Program-made: the position numbers and the translations under genes
The notes under the pieces: model-generated
What the model saw: only the letters and a program-made list of their open reading frames with translations
Databases searched by the model: none
What the model was told of the DNA's origin: nothing
From: Draconibacterium sp.
Lineage (GTDB): Bacteria; Bacteroidota; Bacteroidia; Bacteroidales; Prolixibacteraceae
Length of the DNA stretch: 64,000 nucleotides
Direction: 5' to 3'
Assembly: GCA_016705335.1 (NCBI GenBank)
Contig: JADIYN010000017.1
Span: 37,943-101,942, forward strand
Shown here: piece after piece, positions 19,239-28,496 of the stretch
Numbering within the stretch: the stretch's first letter is position 1
Layout: each line of letters starts with the position of its first letter

Positions 19239-21209
19239 ATGAGTGAGATAGAAAAAAATGTTATCCCCAACGGAGGAAATGGAAATTATTCGGCGGATAG
19301 CATTCAGGTTTTGGAAGGATTGGAAGCAGTTAGGAAACGCCCTTCGATGTATATTGGCGACACAAACGAAAAAGGTTTGCACCATTTGGTTTACGAAGTA
19401 ATCGACAACTCAATTGACGAAGCCCTTGCAGGATATTGTAGCAATATCGACGTAATAATCCACCCAGACAATTCAATCACAGTAAAAGATGACGGTCGCG
19501 GTATTCCTACCGAGATTCATACAAAGGAAAACAAATCGGCTCTTGAAGTTGTAATGACAGTTTTACATGCCGGTGGAAAATTCGATAAAGATTCATATAA
19601 AGTTTCGGGGGGTTTGCACGGGGTTGGTGTTTCGTGTGTTAACGCGCTTTCATCACATTTGCGCGCCGAAATCCACCGCGATGGAGAAGTTTGGGAACAG
19701 GAATATTCAATTGGAAAACCATTGTATTCTGCAAGAATAATAGGTGATTCAGATTTACATGGAACAATCGTAAATTTCAAGCCCGATGAAAGTATTTTTC
19801 TCGTAACGGTTTATAAATACGAAATTCTTACAGCTCGTTTGCGCGAACTGGCATTCCTGAACGCCGGAATTAAGTTGTCGATAATCGACGAACGCCAGAA
19901 AGAGGAAGACGGAAGTTTCAAATCTGATAATTTCTATTCAACCGCAGGTTTAAAAGAATTTGTTGAGTATCTTGATGAAACAAGAGTACGTTTGATTGAT
20001 GATGTTATTCATGTCTCGTCAGACAAAACCGGTATACCAGTTGAAATTGCATTGCAATACAATACTTCATATTCTGAAAATATCCATTCTTACGTCAACA
20101 ATATCAATACAATTGAAGGTGGAACGCATTTAACAGGATTTAGACGTGGATTGACACGTACACTGAAAAACTATGCCGACCAATCGGGTATGCTGTCAAA
20201 AATGAAATTTGATATAAGTGGCGATGATTTCCGTGAAGGACTGACAGCAGTTATTTCTGTGAAAGTTCAAGAACCGCAGTTTGAAGGTCAAACAAAAACA
20301 AAACTGGGGAACTCCGAAGTCAGTGTTTCAGTGGATCAGGCAGTTAGCGACATGCTGAAAAATTATCTCGAAGAAAATCCCAAAGATGCAAGAACCATCG
20401 TGGGTAAAGTGATTTTGGCAGCGCAGGCACGTCATGCCGCTCGTAAAGCCCGTGAAATGGTGCAACGCAAAAACGCGCTTACAGGAGGTGGACTGCCGGG
20501 AAAACTAACTGACTGTTCAGAAAAAGATCCTTCAGTTTGTGAAATATTTCTTGTTGAGGGAGATTCTGCAGGTGGCACGGCAAAACAAGGTCGCGACCGC
20601 AGAACTCAGGCAATTTTACCCTTACGTGGAAAAATCCTGAATGTGGAAAAAGCCATGGTTCATAAAATATTCGAAAACGAGGAAATCAAAAATATTTTCA
20701 TGGCACTTGGTGTAACCATTGGTACTGCGGAAGATTCAAAAGCACTGAATATTGAAAAACTACGTTATCACAAAGTAGTGATAATGACCGATGCCGACGT
20801 TGACGGCAGCCACATCGCCACACTGATTATGACTTTCTTTTTCAGGTATATGAATGAACTCATAAAAGGGGGACACTTGTATATTGCAGCGCCACCACTC
20901 TACCTGATAAAAAAAGGAAAAAAAGAAGCGTATGCCTGGAACGACCAGCAACGTATGCAATTGATTAATGAATGGGCAGATGGGAACGAAAGTGCAGTGC
21001 ATACCCAACGCTACAAAGGTTTGGGAGAAATGAACGCGGAGCAGCTTTGGACAACTACAATGAACCCGGAGCAACGCACATTGCAGCAGGTTACCATTGA
21101 AAATGCAGCCGAAGCCGATCATATTTTCTCGATGTTGATGGGTGATGATGTTCCGCCACGCCGGAAATTTATTGAAGACCATGCAACGTATGCAAGGATT
21201 GACGTGTAA
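19239..21209 (+). CDS. gyrB: DNA gyrase subunit B
   Basis: The ATPase subunit of the type-IIA topoisomerase that supercoils DNA. The intact 656-aa frame shows the GHKL ATPase (EVIDNSIDEALAGYC, VKDDGRGIPTEIH, SGGLHGVGVSCVNALS), the transducer domain (QTKTKLGNSEV) and the TOPRIM domain (LVEGDSAGGTAKQGRDRRTQ, PLRGKILNVEKA, DADVDGSHI). The length and the QGRDRRTQAI sequence fit GyrB better than ParE. It ends FIEDHATYARIDV. A perfect 12-bp hairpin follows. Confidence 0.95.
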   Translation: MSEIEKNVIPNGGNGNYSADSIQVLEGLEAVRKRPSMYIGDTNEKGLHHLVYEVIDNSIDEALAGYCSNIDVIIHPDNSITVKDDGRGIPTEIHTKENKSALEVVMTVLHAGGKFDKDSYKVSGGLHGVGVSCVNALSSHLRAEIHRDGEVWEQEYSIGKPLYSARIIGDSDLHGTIVNFKPDESIFLVTVYKYEILTARLRELAFLNAGIKLSIIDERQKEEDGSFKSDNFYSTAGLKEFVEYLDETRVRLIDDVIHVSSDKTGIPVEIALQYNTSYSENIHSYVNNINTIEGGTHLTGFRRGLTRTLKNYADQSGMLSKMKFDISGDDFREGLTAVISVKVQEPQFEGQTKTKLGNSEVSVSVDQAVSDMLKNYLEENPKDARTIVGKVILAAQARHAARKAREMVQRKNALTGGGLPGKLTDCSEKDPSVCEIFLVEGDSAGGTAKQGRDRRTQAILPLRGKILNVEKAMVHKIFENEEIKNIFMALGVTIGTAEDSKALNIEKLRYHKVVIMTDADVDGSHIATLIMTFFFRYMNELIKGGHLYIAAPPLYLIKKGKKEAYAWNDQQRMQLINEWADGNESAVHTQRYKGLGEMNAEQLWTTTMNPEQRTLQQVTIENAAEADHIFSMLMGDDVPPRRKFIEDHATYARIDV

Positions 21210-21254
21210 AGAAGTTCAGAGTTTCCAGATAGCCAAGGTTTAAAGTTTAAAGTT

Positions 21255-21296
21255 GGATTCCATCCGTATCTTCACAGTTGAGATCGGATGGAATCC
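21255..21296 (+). terminator. Hairpin downstream of gyrB
   Basis: Perfect 12-bp stem GGATTCCATCCG (21255-21266) / CGGATGGAATCC (21285-21296) with an 18-nt loop, 46 nt after the gyrB stop. The following sequence (TTGATTTATTAATG) is AT-rich but not a pure T tract, so termination is likely but not certain. Confidence 0.6.
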
Positions 21297-21355
21297 TTGA
21301 TTTATTAATGTTTAAAAGAAACTCAATTTTGGATTTGCATTACCAATTTCTCAAA

Positions 21356-21400
21356 TCTTGATTCTTGATACTTGATACTTGATGATACTTGATACCTGAT
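21356..21400. repeat. Short tandem repeat, CTTGATA-type
   Basis: About five imperfect copies of CTTGATA (one as GATGATA, one as CTTGATACC) lie just upstream of the LOG-family gene. Copy number at such repeats can vary by slippage. No function is evident. Confidence 0.6.
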
Positions 21401-21428
21401 TCTCATAATCTCATATCTAAAATAAAAA

Positions 21429-22010
21429 ATGAATATCTGTGTTTTTTCTTCATCCAGCAACGCAATAAAAGAAATATATTTCCAGGAGGCTGAACAACTT
21501 GGAAAGCTTATTGCAAAAGGTGATCACACTTTAATCAATGGTGGTGCAAATGTTGGACTAATGGAAGCAGTTACAATTTCGGCAAGTTTGGCAGGGGGAA
21601 AAACAATTGGGATAATCCCCGAAAAGCTAATTAACCGTTCTCTGGCTTCTAAAAATTCTCACGAAGTAATTGTAACACCCGACATGCATAACAGAAAAGT
21701 GCAGATGCGCGACATTTCAGATGCCTTTATTGCACTTCCCGGAGGTTTTGGAACATTGGAAGAAATACTCGAAGTAATTACACTCCGGCAGTTGGAGTAC
21801 CACACAAAACCAATTGTTTTTATCAACACAAACCATTTTTTCGATAATCTTTTTAAACAGTTCGAAGTTTCGTATAACGAGATGTTTGCAAAAGACATTT
21901 ACCGCGAACTTTATTTTGTAGCACAAAATGCCGCTGAAGCTATTGAATATATTACAAAATATGTCCCGGTTGTGCTCGATTCAAAATGGTTTCAGGTGCC
22001 GGAGAAATAG
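21429..22010 (+). CDS. LOG-family (TIGR00730) Rossmann protein, putative nucleoside 5'-monophosphate phosphoribohydrolase
   Basis: A 193-aa protein with the LOG/lysine-decarboxylase-like signature PGGFGTLEEILEVITLRQLE (about 104) and the upstream GGANVGLMEAV. Characterised members cleave N6-modified or ordinary nucleoside monophosphates to base and ribose-5-phosphate. The name lysine decarboxylase, often attached to this family, is not supported. The cytoplasmic substrate here is unknown. It stands alone between gyrB and the HtrA protease. Confidence 0.85.
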   Translation: MNICVFSSSSNAIKEIYFQEAEQLGKLIAKGDHTLINGGANVGLMEAVTISASLAGGKTIGIIPEKLINRSLASKNSHEVIVTPDMHNRKVQMRDISDAFIALPGGFGTLEEILEVITLRQLEYHTKPIVFINTNHFFDNLFKQFEVSYNEMFAKDIYRELYFVAQNAAEAIEYITKYVPVVLDSKWFQVPEK

Positions 22011-22202
22011 CAGGTTTTCAAAAACACTGACAAAATTTCATTACACACTCCTTTTTAATTTCATCTTTTTAACAAAATCAAAGTCTGGTTGTTAAAATAT
22101 TTAAAATGGTTTTATTCTTAATCCTTTTTATAAAACAGTGGCAGCATAATTGCGTTGTATGTGCACTATATAATACAATTAAGAACATTCAATAAAAACA
22201 AA

Positions 22203-23639
22203 ATGGAAAATTTCAGAAAAATAGGTTTTACGTTTCTGATGATAATTGCAGGAGCGTTTGTTGCTGTTTGGGCTTACAGCACATTCTTTGAAAAACAAAA
22301 TGTAGTCACGATTACCGAAAAACAACCCATGAAATATGCTACTCTTGCTGCAGACAGTGATGTTCAGTTACCTGACCTCACTTTTGCCGCCGAAAAATCA
22401 ATACATTCGGTTGTGCATATTGCAACACAGTCAGTACGTGGTGGAGGTTGGACAAGTGGTAATCCGTTTTTTGACGAATTTTTTGGACTAAAAAATCAGC
22501 AGCCACAAATGGCAAGAGGGTTTGGCTCGGGCGTAATTCTTTCGGAAGACGGTTTTATTGTTACAAATAATCACGTTATCGAAGGTGCTCAAAACATTAA
22601 AGTAATATTAAACGACAGACGTGAATTTGAGGCAAAATTGATTGGTACTGATCCTTCAACTGATATTGCACTTTTAAAGATTGAAGCCGAAGGATTGGAT
22701 TTTCTTACATACGGAGATTCCAATGCACTGAAATTGGGCGAATGGGTTTTGGCAGTTGGAAACCCTTTTAATCTTACTTCCACTGTAACGGCAGGAATTG
22801 TAAGTTCGTTGGGAAGAAACCTTCGGATTAATGAAGATCAATATTCCATAGAGTCATTTATACAAACAGACGCAGCGGTAAATCCTGGAAATAGCGGAGG
22901 AGCTCTTGTCAACCAACAGGGAAACCTCGTGGGTATTAATTCTGCTATTGCGTCACAAACCGGTTCTTATTCCGGATATTCATTTGCTGTTCCGGTTACA
23001 ATTGTTAGAAAAGTGATTGAGGATTTGAAAAAATATGGTGAAGTACAACGCGCATTGCTGGGGGTAAATATCGATGATGTGAATGCAGAAATAGCCAGGG
23101 AATTAAATCTTGACAAAGTTGAAGGGGTTGTAGTTGGTGGAGTTCCGGAGAATGGAGCAGCAAAAAGCGCAGGGATAAAAGAAAAAGACGTAATTATCCA
23201 GGTAGAAGGTTCCCCGGTTAAGACAACCGCTGAATTGCAGGAAAAAGTCAGTCAATACCGCCCGGGCGACAAAATAGATGTTGTTATAATACGTGATGGC
23301 GAAAAGAAACAATTTAATGTAACCTTGCGTAACAAAAACGGTGACACCGGGATTATGCGCGACAACAACTTAACTCTTGGCGCAGAATTTGTGGTAGTTT
23401 CAGACAAGGAGAAAGAGAGTTTGGATATTGATAATGGTATAAAAATCACAAAATTAGATAAAGGAAAGCTCAAAAACTCGGGAATGAAAGAGGGCTTTAT
23501 TATTACCAACGTGAACAAAAAACCCATTTACGAAGTAAAAGATTTTAAACGCGAATTAGGTTATGCCAAAGGTGGAATATTGGTTGAGGGGATTTATCCC
23601 AACGGCGAACCTGCATATTTTGTTTTTGGCGTAGAATAA
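22203..23639 (+). CDS. degP: HtrA/DegP-family periplasmic serine protease
   Basis: A 478-aa Do-type protease/chaperone of the periplasm. A signal anchor (KIGFTFLMIIAGAFVAVWAY) precedes the trypsin-like domain. The catalytic triad is His in TNNHVI (about 125), Asp in DPSTDIALLK (about 156) and Ser in NPGNSGGAL (about 230). Two PDZ domains follow (about 285-375 and 400-478). I choose the ATG at 22203 (MENFRKIGFT). The frame is open for 16 codons upstream, but those read as a non-signal sequence. DegP, DegQ and DegS cannot be separated in this phylum by sequence alone. Confidence 0.92.
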   Translation: MENFRKIGFTFLMIIAGAFVAVWAYSTFFEKQNVVTITEKQPMKYATLAADSDVQLPDLTFAAEKSIHSVVHIATQSVRGGGWTSGNPFFDEFFGLKNQQPQMARGFGSGVILSEDGFIVTNNHVIEGAQNIKVILNDRREFEAKLIGTDPSTDIALLKIEAEGLDFLTYGDSNALKLGEWVLAVGNPFNLTSTVTAGIVSSLGRNLRINEDQYSIESFIQTDAAVNPGNSGGALVNQQGNLVGINSAIASQTGSYSGYSFAVPVTIVRKVIEDLKKYGEVQRALLGVNIDDVNAEIARELNLDKVEGVVVGGVPENGAAKSAGIKEKDVIIQVEGSPVKTTAELQEKVSQYRPGDKIDVVIIRDGEKKQFNVTLRNKNGDTGIMRDNNLTLGAEFVVVSDKEKESLDIDNGIKITKLDKGKLKNSGMKEGFIITNVNKKPIYEVKDFKRELGYAKGGILVEGIYPNGEPAYFVFGVE

Positions 23640-23697
23640 GCGTTTTAAAGAAAAGTATCTTAACTAATTATTAATTAAATTTTAAACAAAATTTCTC

Positions 23698-23729
23698 TTT
23701 GATGGTTAAGGTTTAAAGTTCTATATTTG
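23698..23729 (+). promoter_or_regulatory. rpoD promoter, Bacteroidota type
   Basis: TTTG (23698-23701), 20 nt, then TATATTTG (23722-23729): an essentially perfect match to the phylum's minus-33/minus-7 consensus (TTTG, 19-21 nt, TAnnTTTG). The leader to the ATG at 23751 would be about 15 nt. Confidence 0.75.
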
Positions 23730-23750
23730 CACGTTTTTTAAGAAAATTAT

Positions 23751-24611
23751 ATGAGACAGCTAAAGATCACAAAGTCAATCACTAACCGTGAAAGTGCCTC
23801 TTTAGACAAGTATTTACAGGAAATCGGAAAAGAGGAACTGATTACTGTCGAGGAAGAAGTTGAGTTGGCACAGCGGATTAAAAAGGGCGATCAGGCTGCT
23901 TTGGAAAAATTAACGCGCGCAAATCTTCGTTTCGTGGTTTCGGTAGCAAAACAATACCAAAACCAAGGACTTAGCTTGCCCGATTTAATCAACGAGGGCA
24001 ATCTGGGGCTTATTAAAGCCGCTGAAAAATTCGATGAAACCCGCGGGTTCAAGTTCATTTCTTATGCCGTTTGGTGGATTCGTCAATCCATTCTTCAGGC
24101 TCTTGCCGAACAATCGAGAATAGTTCGTTTACCATTGAACCAGGTAGGTTCGTTAAACAAGATAAACAAAGCTTTTTCGAAATTCGAACAGGAACACGAG
24201 CGCAAACCGTCGCCCGAAGAATTGGCAGAATCACTTGATCTTCCTGCTGATAAAGTAGCAGACACATTGCGCGTATCAGGCCGGCATGTTTCGGTTGATG
24301 CACCATTTGTCGATGGTGAAGACAATAGTCTTCTGGATGTTTTGGTGAACAACGATTCACCAAGCGCCGACCGTGTACTTATCATGGAATCGCTTGCCAA
24401 AGAGATACACCGGGCTTTAGCTACATTGACCGAAAGAGAAAGTGACATTATCAGGTTGTTTTTTGGCATTGGATGCCAGGAAATGACTCTTGAAGAAATT
24501 GGAGAGAGATTTGGATTGACCCGTGAAAGGGTACGACAGATCAAGGAGAAGGCAATCAGGCGCTTGCGACACACATCGCGAAGCAAATTATTAAAGACAT
24601 ATTTAGGATAG
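23751..24611 (+). CDS. rpoD: Primary RNA polymerase sigma factor RpoD
   Basis: The 286-aa length is typical of Bacteroidota RpoD, which lacks the long region 1.1 and the non-conserved insert. It begins MRQLKITKSITNRES. Region 1.2 (SLDKYLQEIGKEELITVEEE), region 2 (ANLRFVVSVAKQYQNQGLSL, then ISYAVWWIRQSILQALAEQS), region 3 and region 4.2 (LEEIGERFGLTRERVRQIKE) are intact. A consensus Bacteroidota promoter precedes it and a strong terminator follows, so it is a single-gene unit. Confidence 0.97.
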   Translation: MRQLKITKSITNRESASLDKYLQEIGKEELITVEEEVELAQRIKKGDQAALEKLTRANLRFVVSVAKQYQNQGLSLPDLINEGNLGLIKAAEKFDETRGFKFISYAVWWIRQSILQALAEQSRIVRLPLNQVGSLNKINKAFSKFEQEHERKPSPEELAESLDLPADKVADTLRVSGRHVSVDAPFVDGEDNSLLDVLVNNDSPSADRVLIMESLAKEIHRALATLTERESDIIRLFFGIGCQEMTLEEIGERFGLTRERVRQIKEKAIRRLRHTSRSKLLKTYLG

Positions 24612-24615
24612 TACT

Positions 24616-24643
24616 AAAGGCGGCTGAAAAGTCGCCTTTTTTT
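24616..24643 (+). terminator. Rho-independent terminator of rpoD
   Basis: AAAGGCG, loop GCTGAAAAGT, CGCCTTT and a T tract of seven, 5 nt after the rpoD stop. Confidence 0.85.
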
Positions 24644-24710
24644 ATGTCGTGATGCGGATTCCGATTTGCATTTTTATATTTCGGCGGTTCGGAAATCCCC
24701 GCACCCAAAT

Positions 24711-25783
24711 CTAAAACTCAATTACCAACTGCACAGGTTTGGCAATTTCATCATGTTGAAAATTTGAAACGGTCAATCCCAGCAAACGGATTCCTTTTAA
24801 AAAACCACCACCTTTTTTAACAGCTTTTTACTTTCAGCAATCAACTGGTTTTGAAGTAAAATATGCTGAAATGTGTTGCTTCGGGTATGTTGTTCGAAAT
24901 CAGCATATTTGAATTTTAAAGTTAGTGTTTTGGCTTTTACTTTGGTTCGCTCGATTCGCGGCCACAAAGTTTCTATAATTTTCAGCACTTCATTTTCCAG
25001 ATCATTCATCAGAAAAATATCGGTTAAAAATGTTTCTTCAGCTCCAATTGATTTTCTTTCACGCGATGGCTCAACCAGGCGGTCATCCTCTCCTCTGCAG
25101 ATTTTGTAATAGTACGATCCTGCTTTCCCAAACAATTTGACCAATTCCAAACGTTTCATTTTTTTAAGATCCCGGCCATACCAAATTCCTATTTTATTGA
25201 GTTTTTCGGCAGTAACTTTCCCAATTCCAAAGAATTTTCGAATTTCAAGATTATCAATAAAATCCTGTGCCTGTTGAGGAGTTACTACAAAAATGCCGTT
25301 AGGTTTATTTACATCAGAAGCTACTTTTGCCAAAAATTTGTTGTACGAAACCCCGGCTGAAGCAGTTAGTTTCGTTTCATCAAAAATTCGTGCTTTAATT
25401 TCTTTGGCAATTAAAGTAGCCGAAGGTTTGCCTTTTTTAGCATAGGTAACATCCAGGTATGCTTCGTCAAGCGAAAGCGGTTCAACCAAATCGGTGTATT
25501 CCAAAAAAATATTTTGAATTTGATTTGAAATTTCCTTGTAACGCGTAAAATTTGGTCTTACAAAAATCAAATCGGGGCATTTGCGTTTGGCGATTTTTGA
25601 AGGTGTAGCCGAACGAACACCATATTTTCGTGCTTCATAACTGGCTGCGGCAACCACTCCCCTTTCGCCCGAACCACCAACTGCAACGGGTTTTCCGCGT
25701 AATTCAGGATTGTCCAGCTGTTCAACGGATGCATAAAAAGCATCCATATCGATATGAATTATTTTTCGAAGATGTACTTCCAA
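24711..25783 (-). CDS. dinB: DNA polymerase IV (Y family), frameshifted at C-terminus
   Basis: An error-prone translesion polymerase. The main frame holds the palm/fingers (IIHIDMDAFYASVEQLDNPE with the catalytic Asp, PLSLDEAYLDVT with the Asp-Glu pair, GVSYNKFLAKVASDVNKPNG), the thumb helix-hairpin-helix (FFGIGKVTAEKLNKIGI) and most of the little finger. It stops early at 24797 after a run of six T (plus strand 24813-24818). Adding one base continues as KKGGGFLKGIRLLGLTVSNF and ends at 24711 with PVQLVIEF, the normal terminus. Repaired length is about 357 aa. Confidence 0.93.
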
Positions 25784-25831
25784 ATTTTAACGATTTTACA
25801 AATCATTATGAAGATAACACAGACAAATGCC

Positions 25832-27130
25832 CTACCAGCTTGAATGCATTTTCAAAGCCCGGTAACCATAAATTGCAATAACTACAAAACAAATCCAAGG
25901 AAGAATAAATGAGAAGTTAACAGCAGGCAAAAACCCGATTGTTCCCTGATCGATAATCAAGCCCTGTAACGGCGGCATTAACGCGCCGCCAACAATTGCC
26001 ATAACCAAACCGGCAGCCCCAATTGTTGCATCGTCGCCAACACCTTCCAGTGCAATTCCATAAATAGTTGGAAACATTAAAGACATAAAAGCTGAAGTGG
26101 CAACAAGCAAATACAATCCCGGCATTCCCTGAATAAGAATAACACCGGTTGTTGTAATTAATCCACCAATTGCAAACAATGTGAGCATTAATTTTGAATT
26201 CAAATACTTCATAAGGAAAGTGCTTATGAAACGGCTACTGATAAAAATTGCCATTGCGACAATATTGTACCGCTGAGCTTCGGCTTTTGCAATTCCCAGG
26301 TTATCAGCATATTGAATTATAAAAGTCCAGCACATAATTTGCGCGCCCACATAAAAAACCTGTGCTATTACGCCTTCTCTGTAATTTGGATTCTTCATTA
26401 ACCGCCTGAAAGAATCCATGGCATGAATTTCATGGTCGGCACTTGATCGTTTTGGCATTTTTGAAATAACAATTACAACTAACATGGCAAGTACAAAAAA
26501 ACCAAGCATTACATAAGGGTCTCTGATTGCGGCCAAATCATGTGTGCGGACAGCAGCTTTTTCAGCCACACTCATTGTATCAAAAAGCAGGTTTCCGGCA
26601 GCATCCCTTTTATCTGAAATCAAAGCCGGCAATATTACCTGCGATGCAACAAACATTCCTAAAATTGATCCCATCGGATTAAATGATTGGGCCAGATTTA
26701 ATCGTCGGGTTGCAGTTTCAGGCGAACCCATAGAAAGGATGTATGGATTTGCCGTAGTTTCCAAAAAGGCTAATCCAAAAGTTAAAATATATAACGATAT
26801 TAAAAAGAATCCGAAAATCTCGTATTGCGCAGCCGGAAAAAACAAAAGCGCCCCAACTGCATACAAAGCCAATCCGATAATAATCCCAAGTTTATAACTA
26901 TAACGTTTAATAATTAACGCCGCCGGGATTGCCATAGTTCCATATCCGCCGTAAAATGCAAATTGTATCATTGCAGCTTTTGCATTCGAAATTTCCATAA
27001 CGGTTTTAAATGCAGCAACCATCGGGTTTGTAATATCATTGGCAAAACCCCACAACGCAAATAAACTTGTTATCAGGATAAACGGTAAAATGATTTTCTT
27101 TTCTACAACAACTTTTTTAATATCGCTCAT
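25832..27130 (-). CDS. FucP-like sugar:proton symporter (MFS)
   Basis: A 432-aa major facilitator with about 12 membrane segments. FANDITNPMVAAFKTVMEIS near the N-terminus and the LETTANPYI loop are characteristic of the FucP/GluP group (L-fucose, glucose/galactose and related sugar importers). It is intact. It is followed on the same strand by dinB and preceded by manC. With the esterase/GH3 block nearby it could import a released monosaccharide, but neither the sugar nor co-regulation is shown by sequence. Confidence 0.87.
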   Translation of the reverse strand: MSDIKKVVVEKKIILPFILITSLFALWGFANDITNPMVAAFKTVMEISNAKAAMIQFAFYGGYGTMAIPAALIIKRYSYKLGIIIGLALYAVGALLFFPAAQYEIFGFFLISLYILTFGLAFLETTANPYILSMGSPETATRRLNLAQSFNPMGSILGMFVASQVILPALISDKRDAAGNLLFDTMSVAEKAAVRTHDLAAIRDPYVMLGFFVLAMLVVIVISKMPKRSSADHEIHAMDSFRRLMKNPNYREGVIAQVFYVGAQIMCWTFIIQYADNLGIAKAEAQRYNIVAMAIFISSRFISTFLMKYLNSKLMLTLFAIGGLITTTGVILIQGMPGLYLLVATSAFMSLMFPTIYGIALEGVGDDATIGAAGLVMAIVGGALMPPLQGLIIDQGTIGFLPAVNFSFILPWICFVVIAIYGYRALKMHSSW

Positions 27131-27169
27131 CGTTAGATTCAGATTTTGTTATTCTATTTTGTTTGACTT

Positions 27170-28230
27170 TTACAAATATTGATTTTTATTTCCTGCTTTC
27201 AATTGATCGACTACTTTTTTTATTTCCTCAGCTTTGTCGCGTTTGCAAACAAGGGTTGTATTTCCGTCCTGAACAACAATTACATCATCCAGTCCAACCA
27301 ATGCAATTAATCCGGTTTCAGCATATACATATGAATTTTTCGAATCGATAATTATTGATTCACCAGCACCGGCATTTCCGTTTTCATCTTTTCACTTGTC
27401 AGATACACTGATTCCCAGCTACCCAAATCGTTCCAAACGAAATTACCTTCAACCAGATAAATATTTTTGGCATGTTCCATAATTCCATAGTCAACCGAAA
27501 TACTTTCAACTGCACGGTAAATTTTATCTAAAGTTTCTTCAAAAGCAGGTTTTCCCAGATCAGACTGAATTTTACGCAAATCAGCATACAATTCAGGAGC
27601 AAATTGTTTTACAGCATCCAGGAAAACAGAAATTTTGAAGACAAATAAACCGCTATTCCAGTAAAAACCTCCTTGTTTTAAGTAGTTTGTTGCCGTTTCT
27701 TCATTAGGTTTTTCAACAAAACGCTCCACTTTAAACTGTTTTATTTTTGCTGAACCTGTTATATTTTCCGCAGTTTGAACATAACCATAACCGGTTGCAG
27801 GATAGGTTGGGGTTATTCCAATTGTTACAATTCCATCGCGTTCATCCGCAATTTTCACAGCTGCTAAAACCGTGTCTTTGAAAAGTTCATCATTTTCGAT
27901 TAAATGGTCCGATGGAGTTACCACCATTATTCCTTCCGGATTTTCCTTTTCGGCAAACATGGCTGCCAGCCCAATACATGGAAGTGTATTTTTTCCAACA
28001 GGTTCGTAAATCAGGTTTGCTTTTGGCAACATTGTAGTTTGCTGCTCCAATACGTCCGCCTGGCTTTTTCCTGAAACCACGTAAATATTATTTGGTTCAG
28101 TAATGATTGAAAACCTTTTTATAGTTGACTGCAATAACGATTCGCTACCAAATAAATTGAGATACTGTTTTGGTTTTACTGCTTTACTGCGCGGCCAGAA
28201 ACGGGTTCCTGAAGTTTATGTAATTATTTT
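27170..28230 (-). pseudogene. manC: Mannose-1-phosphate guanylyltransferase, broken at both ends
   Basis: Makes GDP-mannose from mannose-1-phosphate and GTP. The readable frame (28134-27352, continuing upstream to about 28215) contains GTRFWPRSKAVKPKQYLNLF, part of the nucleotidyltransferase signature, then VVTPSDHLI, FVEKPNEETA, YWNSGLFVFK and WNDLGSW. At the 3' end one missing base near 27375-27377 diverts the frame. Repair gives TENAGAGESIIIDSKNSYVY and a normal end at 27170 (GNKNQYL). At the 5' end a TAA stands where the invariant start and AGG of the signature should be, and no ATG precedes it, so roughly 15-25 bases appear lost. The 5' boundary is therefore approximate. Confidence 0.88.
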
Positions 28231-28389
28231 GATTGAAAGAAGCTCAAATATAGATTAAACAGATTTAAACACAATGGCTAATCTATATTCTGTTAACTGT
28301 TTTTCCTTTTCTTCTGTATATATTTCATATGTTTTGGTATTTAAAAAGTACTACTATCTCTGTTTGATATATTAAAGTTGAATTTTCTC

Positions 28390-28409
28390 ATTGTGTCAAA
28401 ATAACACAT
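28390..28409. promoter_or_regulatory. Candidate operator, copy 1 (upstream of esterase operon)
   Basis: ATTGTGTCAAAATAACACAT is an interrupted palindrome (TGTGT, 7 nt, ACACA) located 88-107 nt before the first esterase ATG. The same 20 bases recur exactly at 35923-35942 in front of the Nudix regulator. A TTG inside it sits about 20 nt before TATTTTCA, a weak minus-7 match, so binding could block the promoter. Confidence 0.7.
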
Positions 28410-28496
28410 AAATATTTTCATATTTCAAAATCAATTTTACTTTTACCATATACATTAAAAGTTTCTAAACTATAATAATTATTAATACTATTCATT

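Noticed and set aside
21429..22010. Lysine decarboxylase
   Set aside because: The PGGxGTxxE signature belongs to LOG-type phosphoribohydrolases; the decarboxylase label is a known misannotation of this family.
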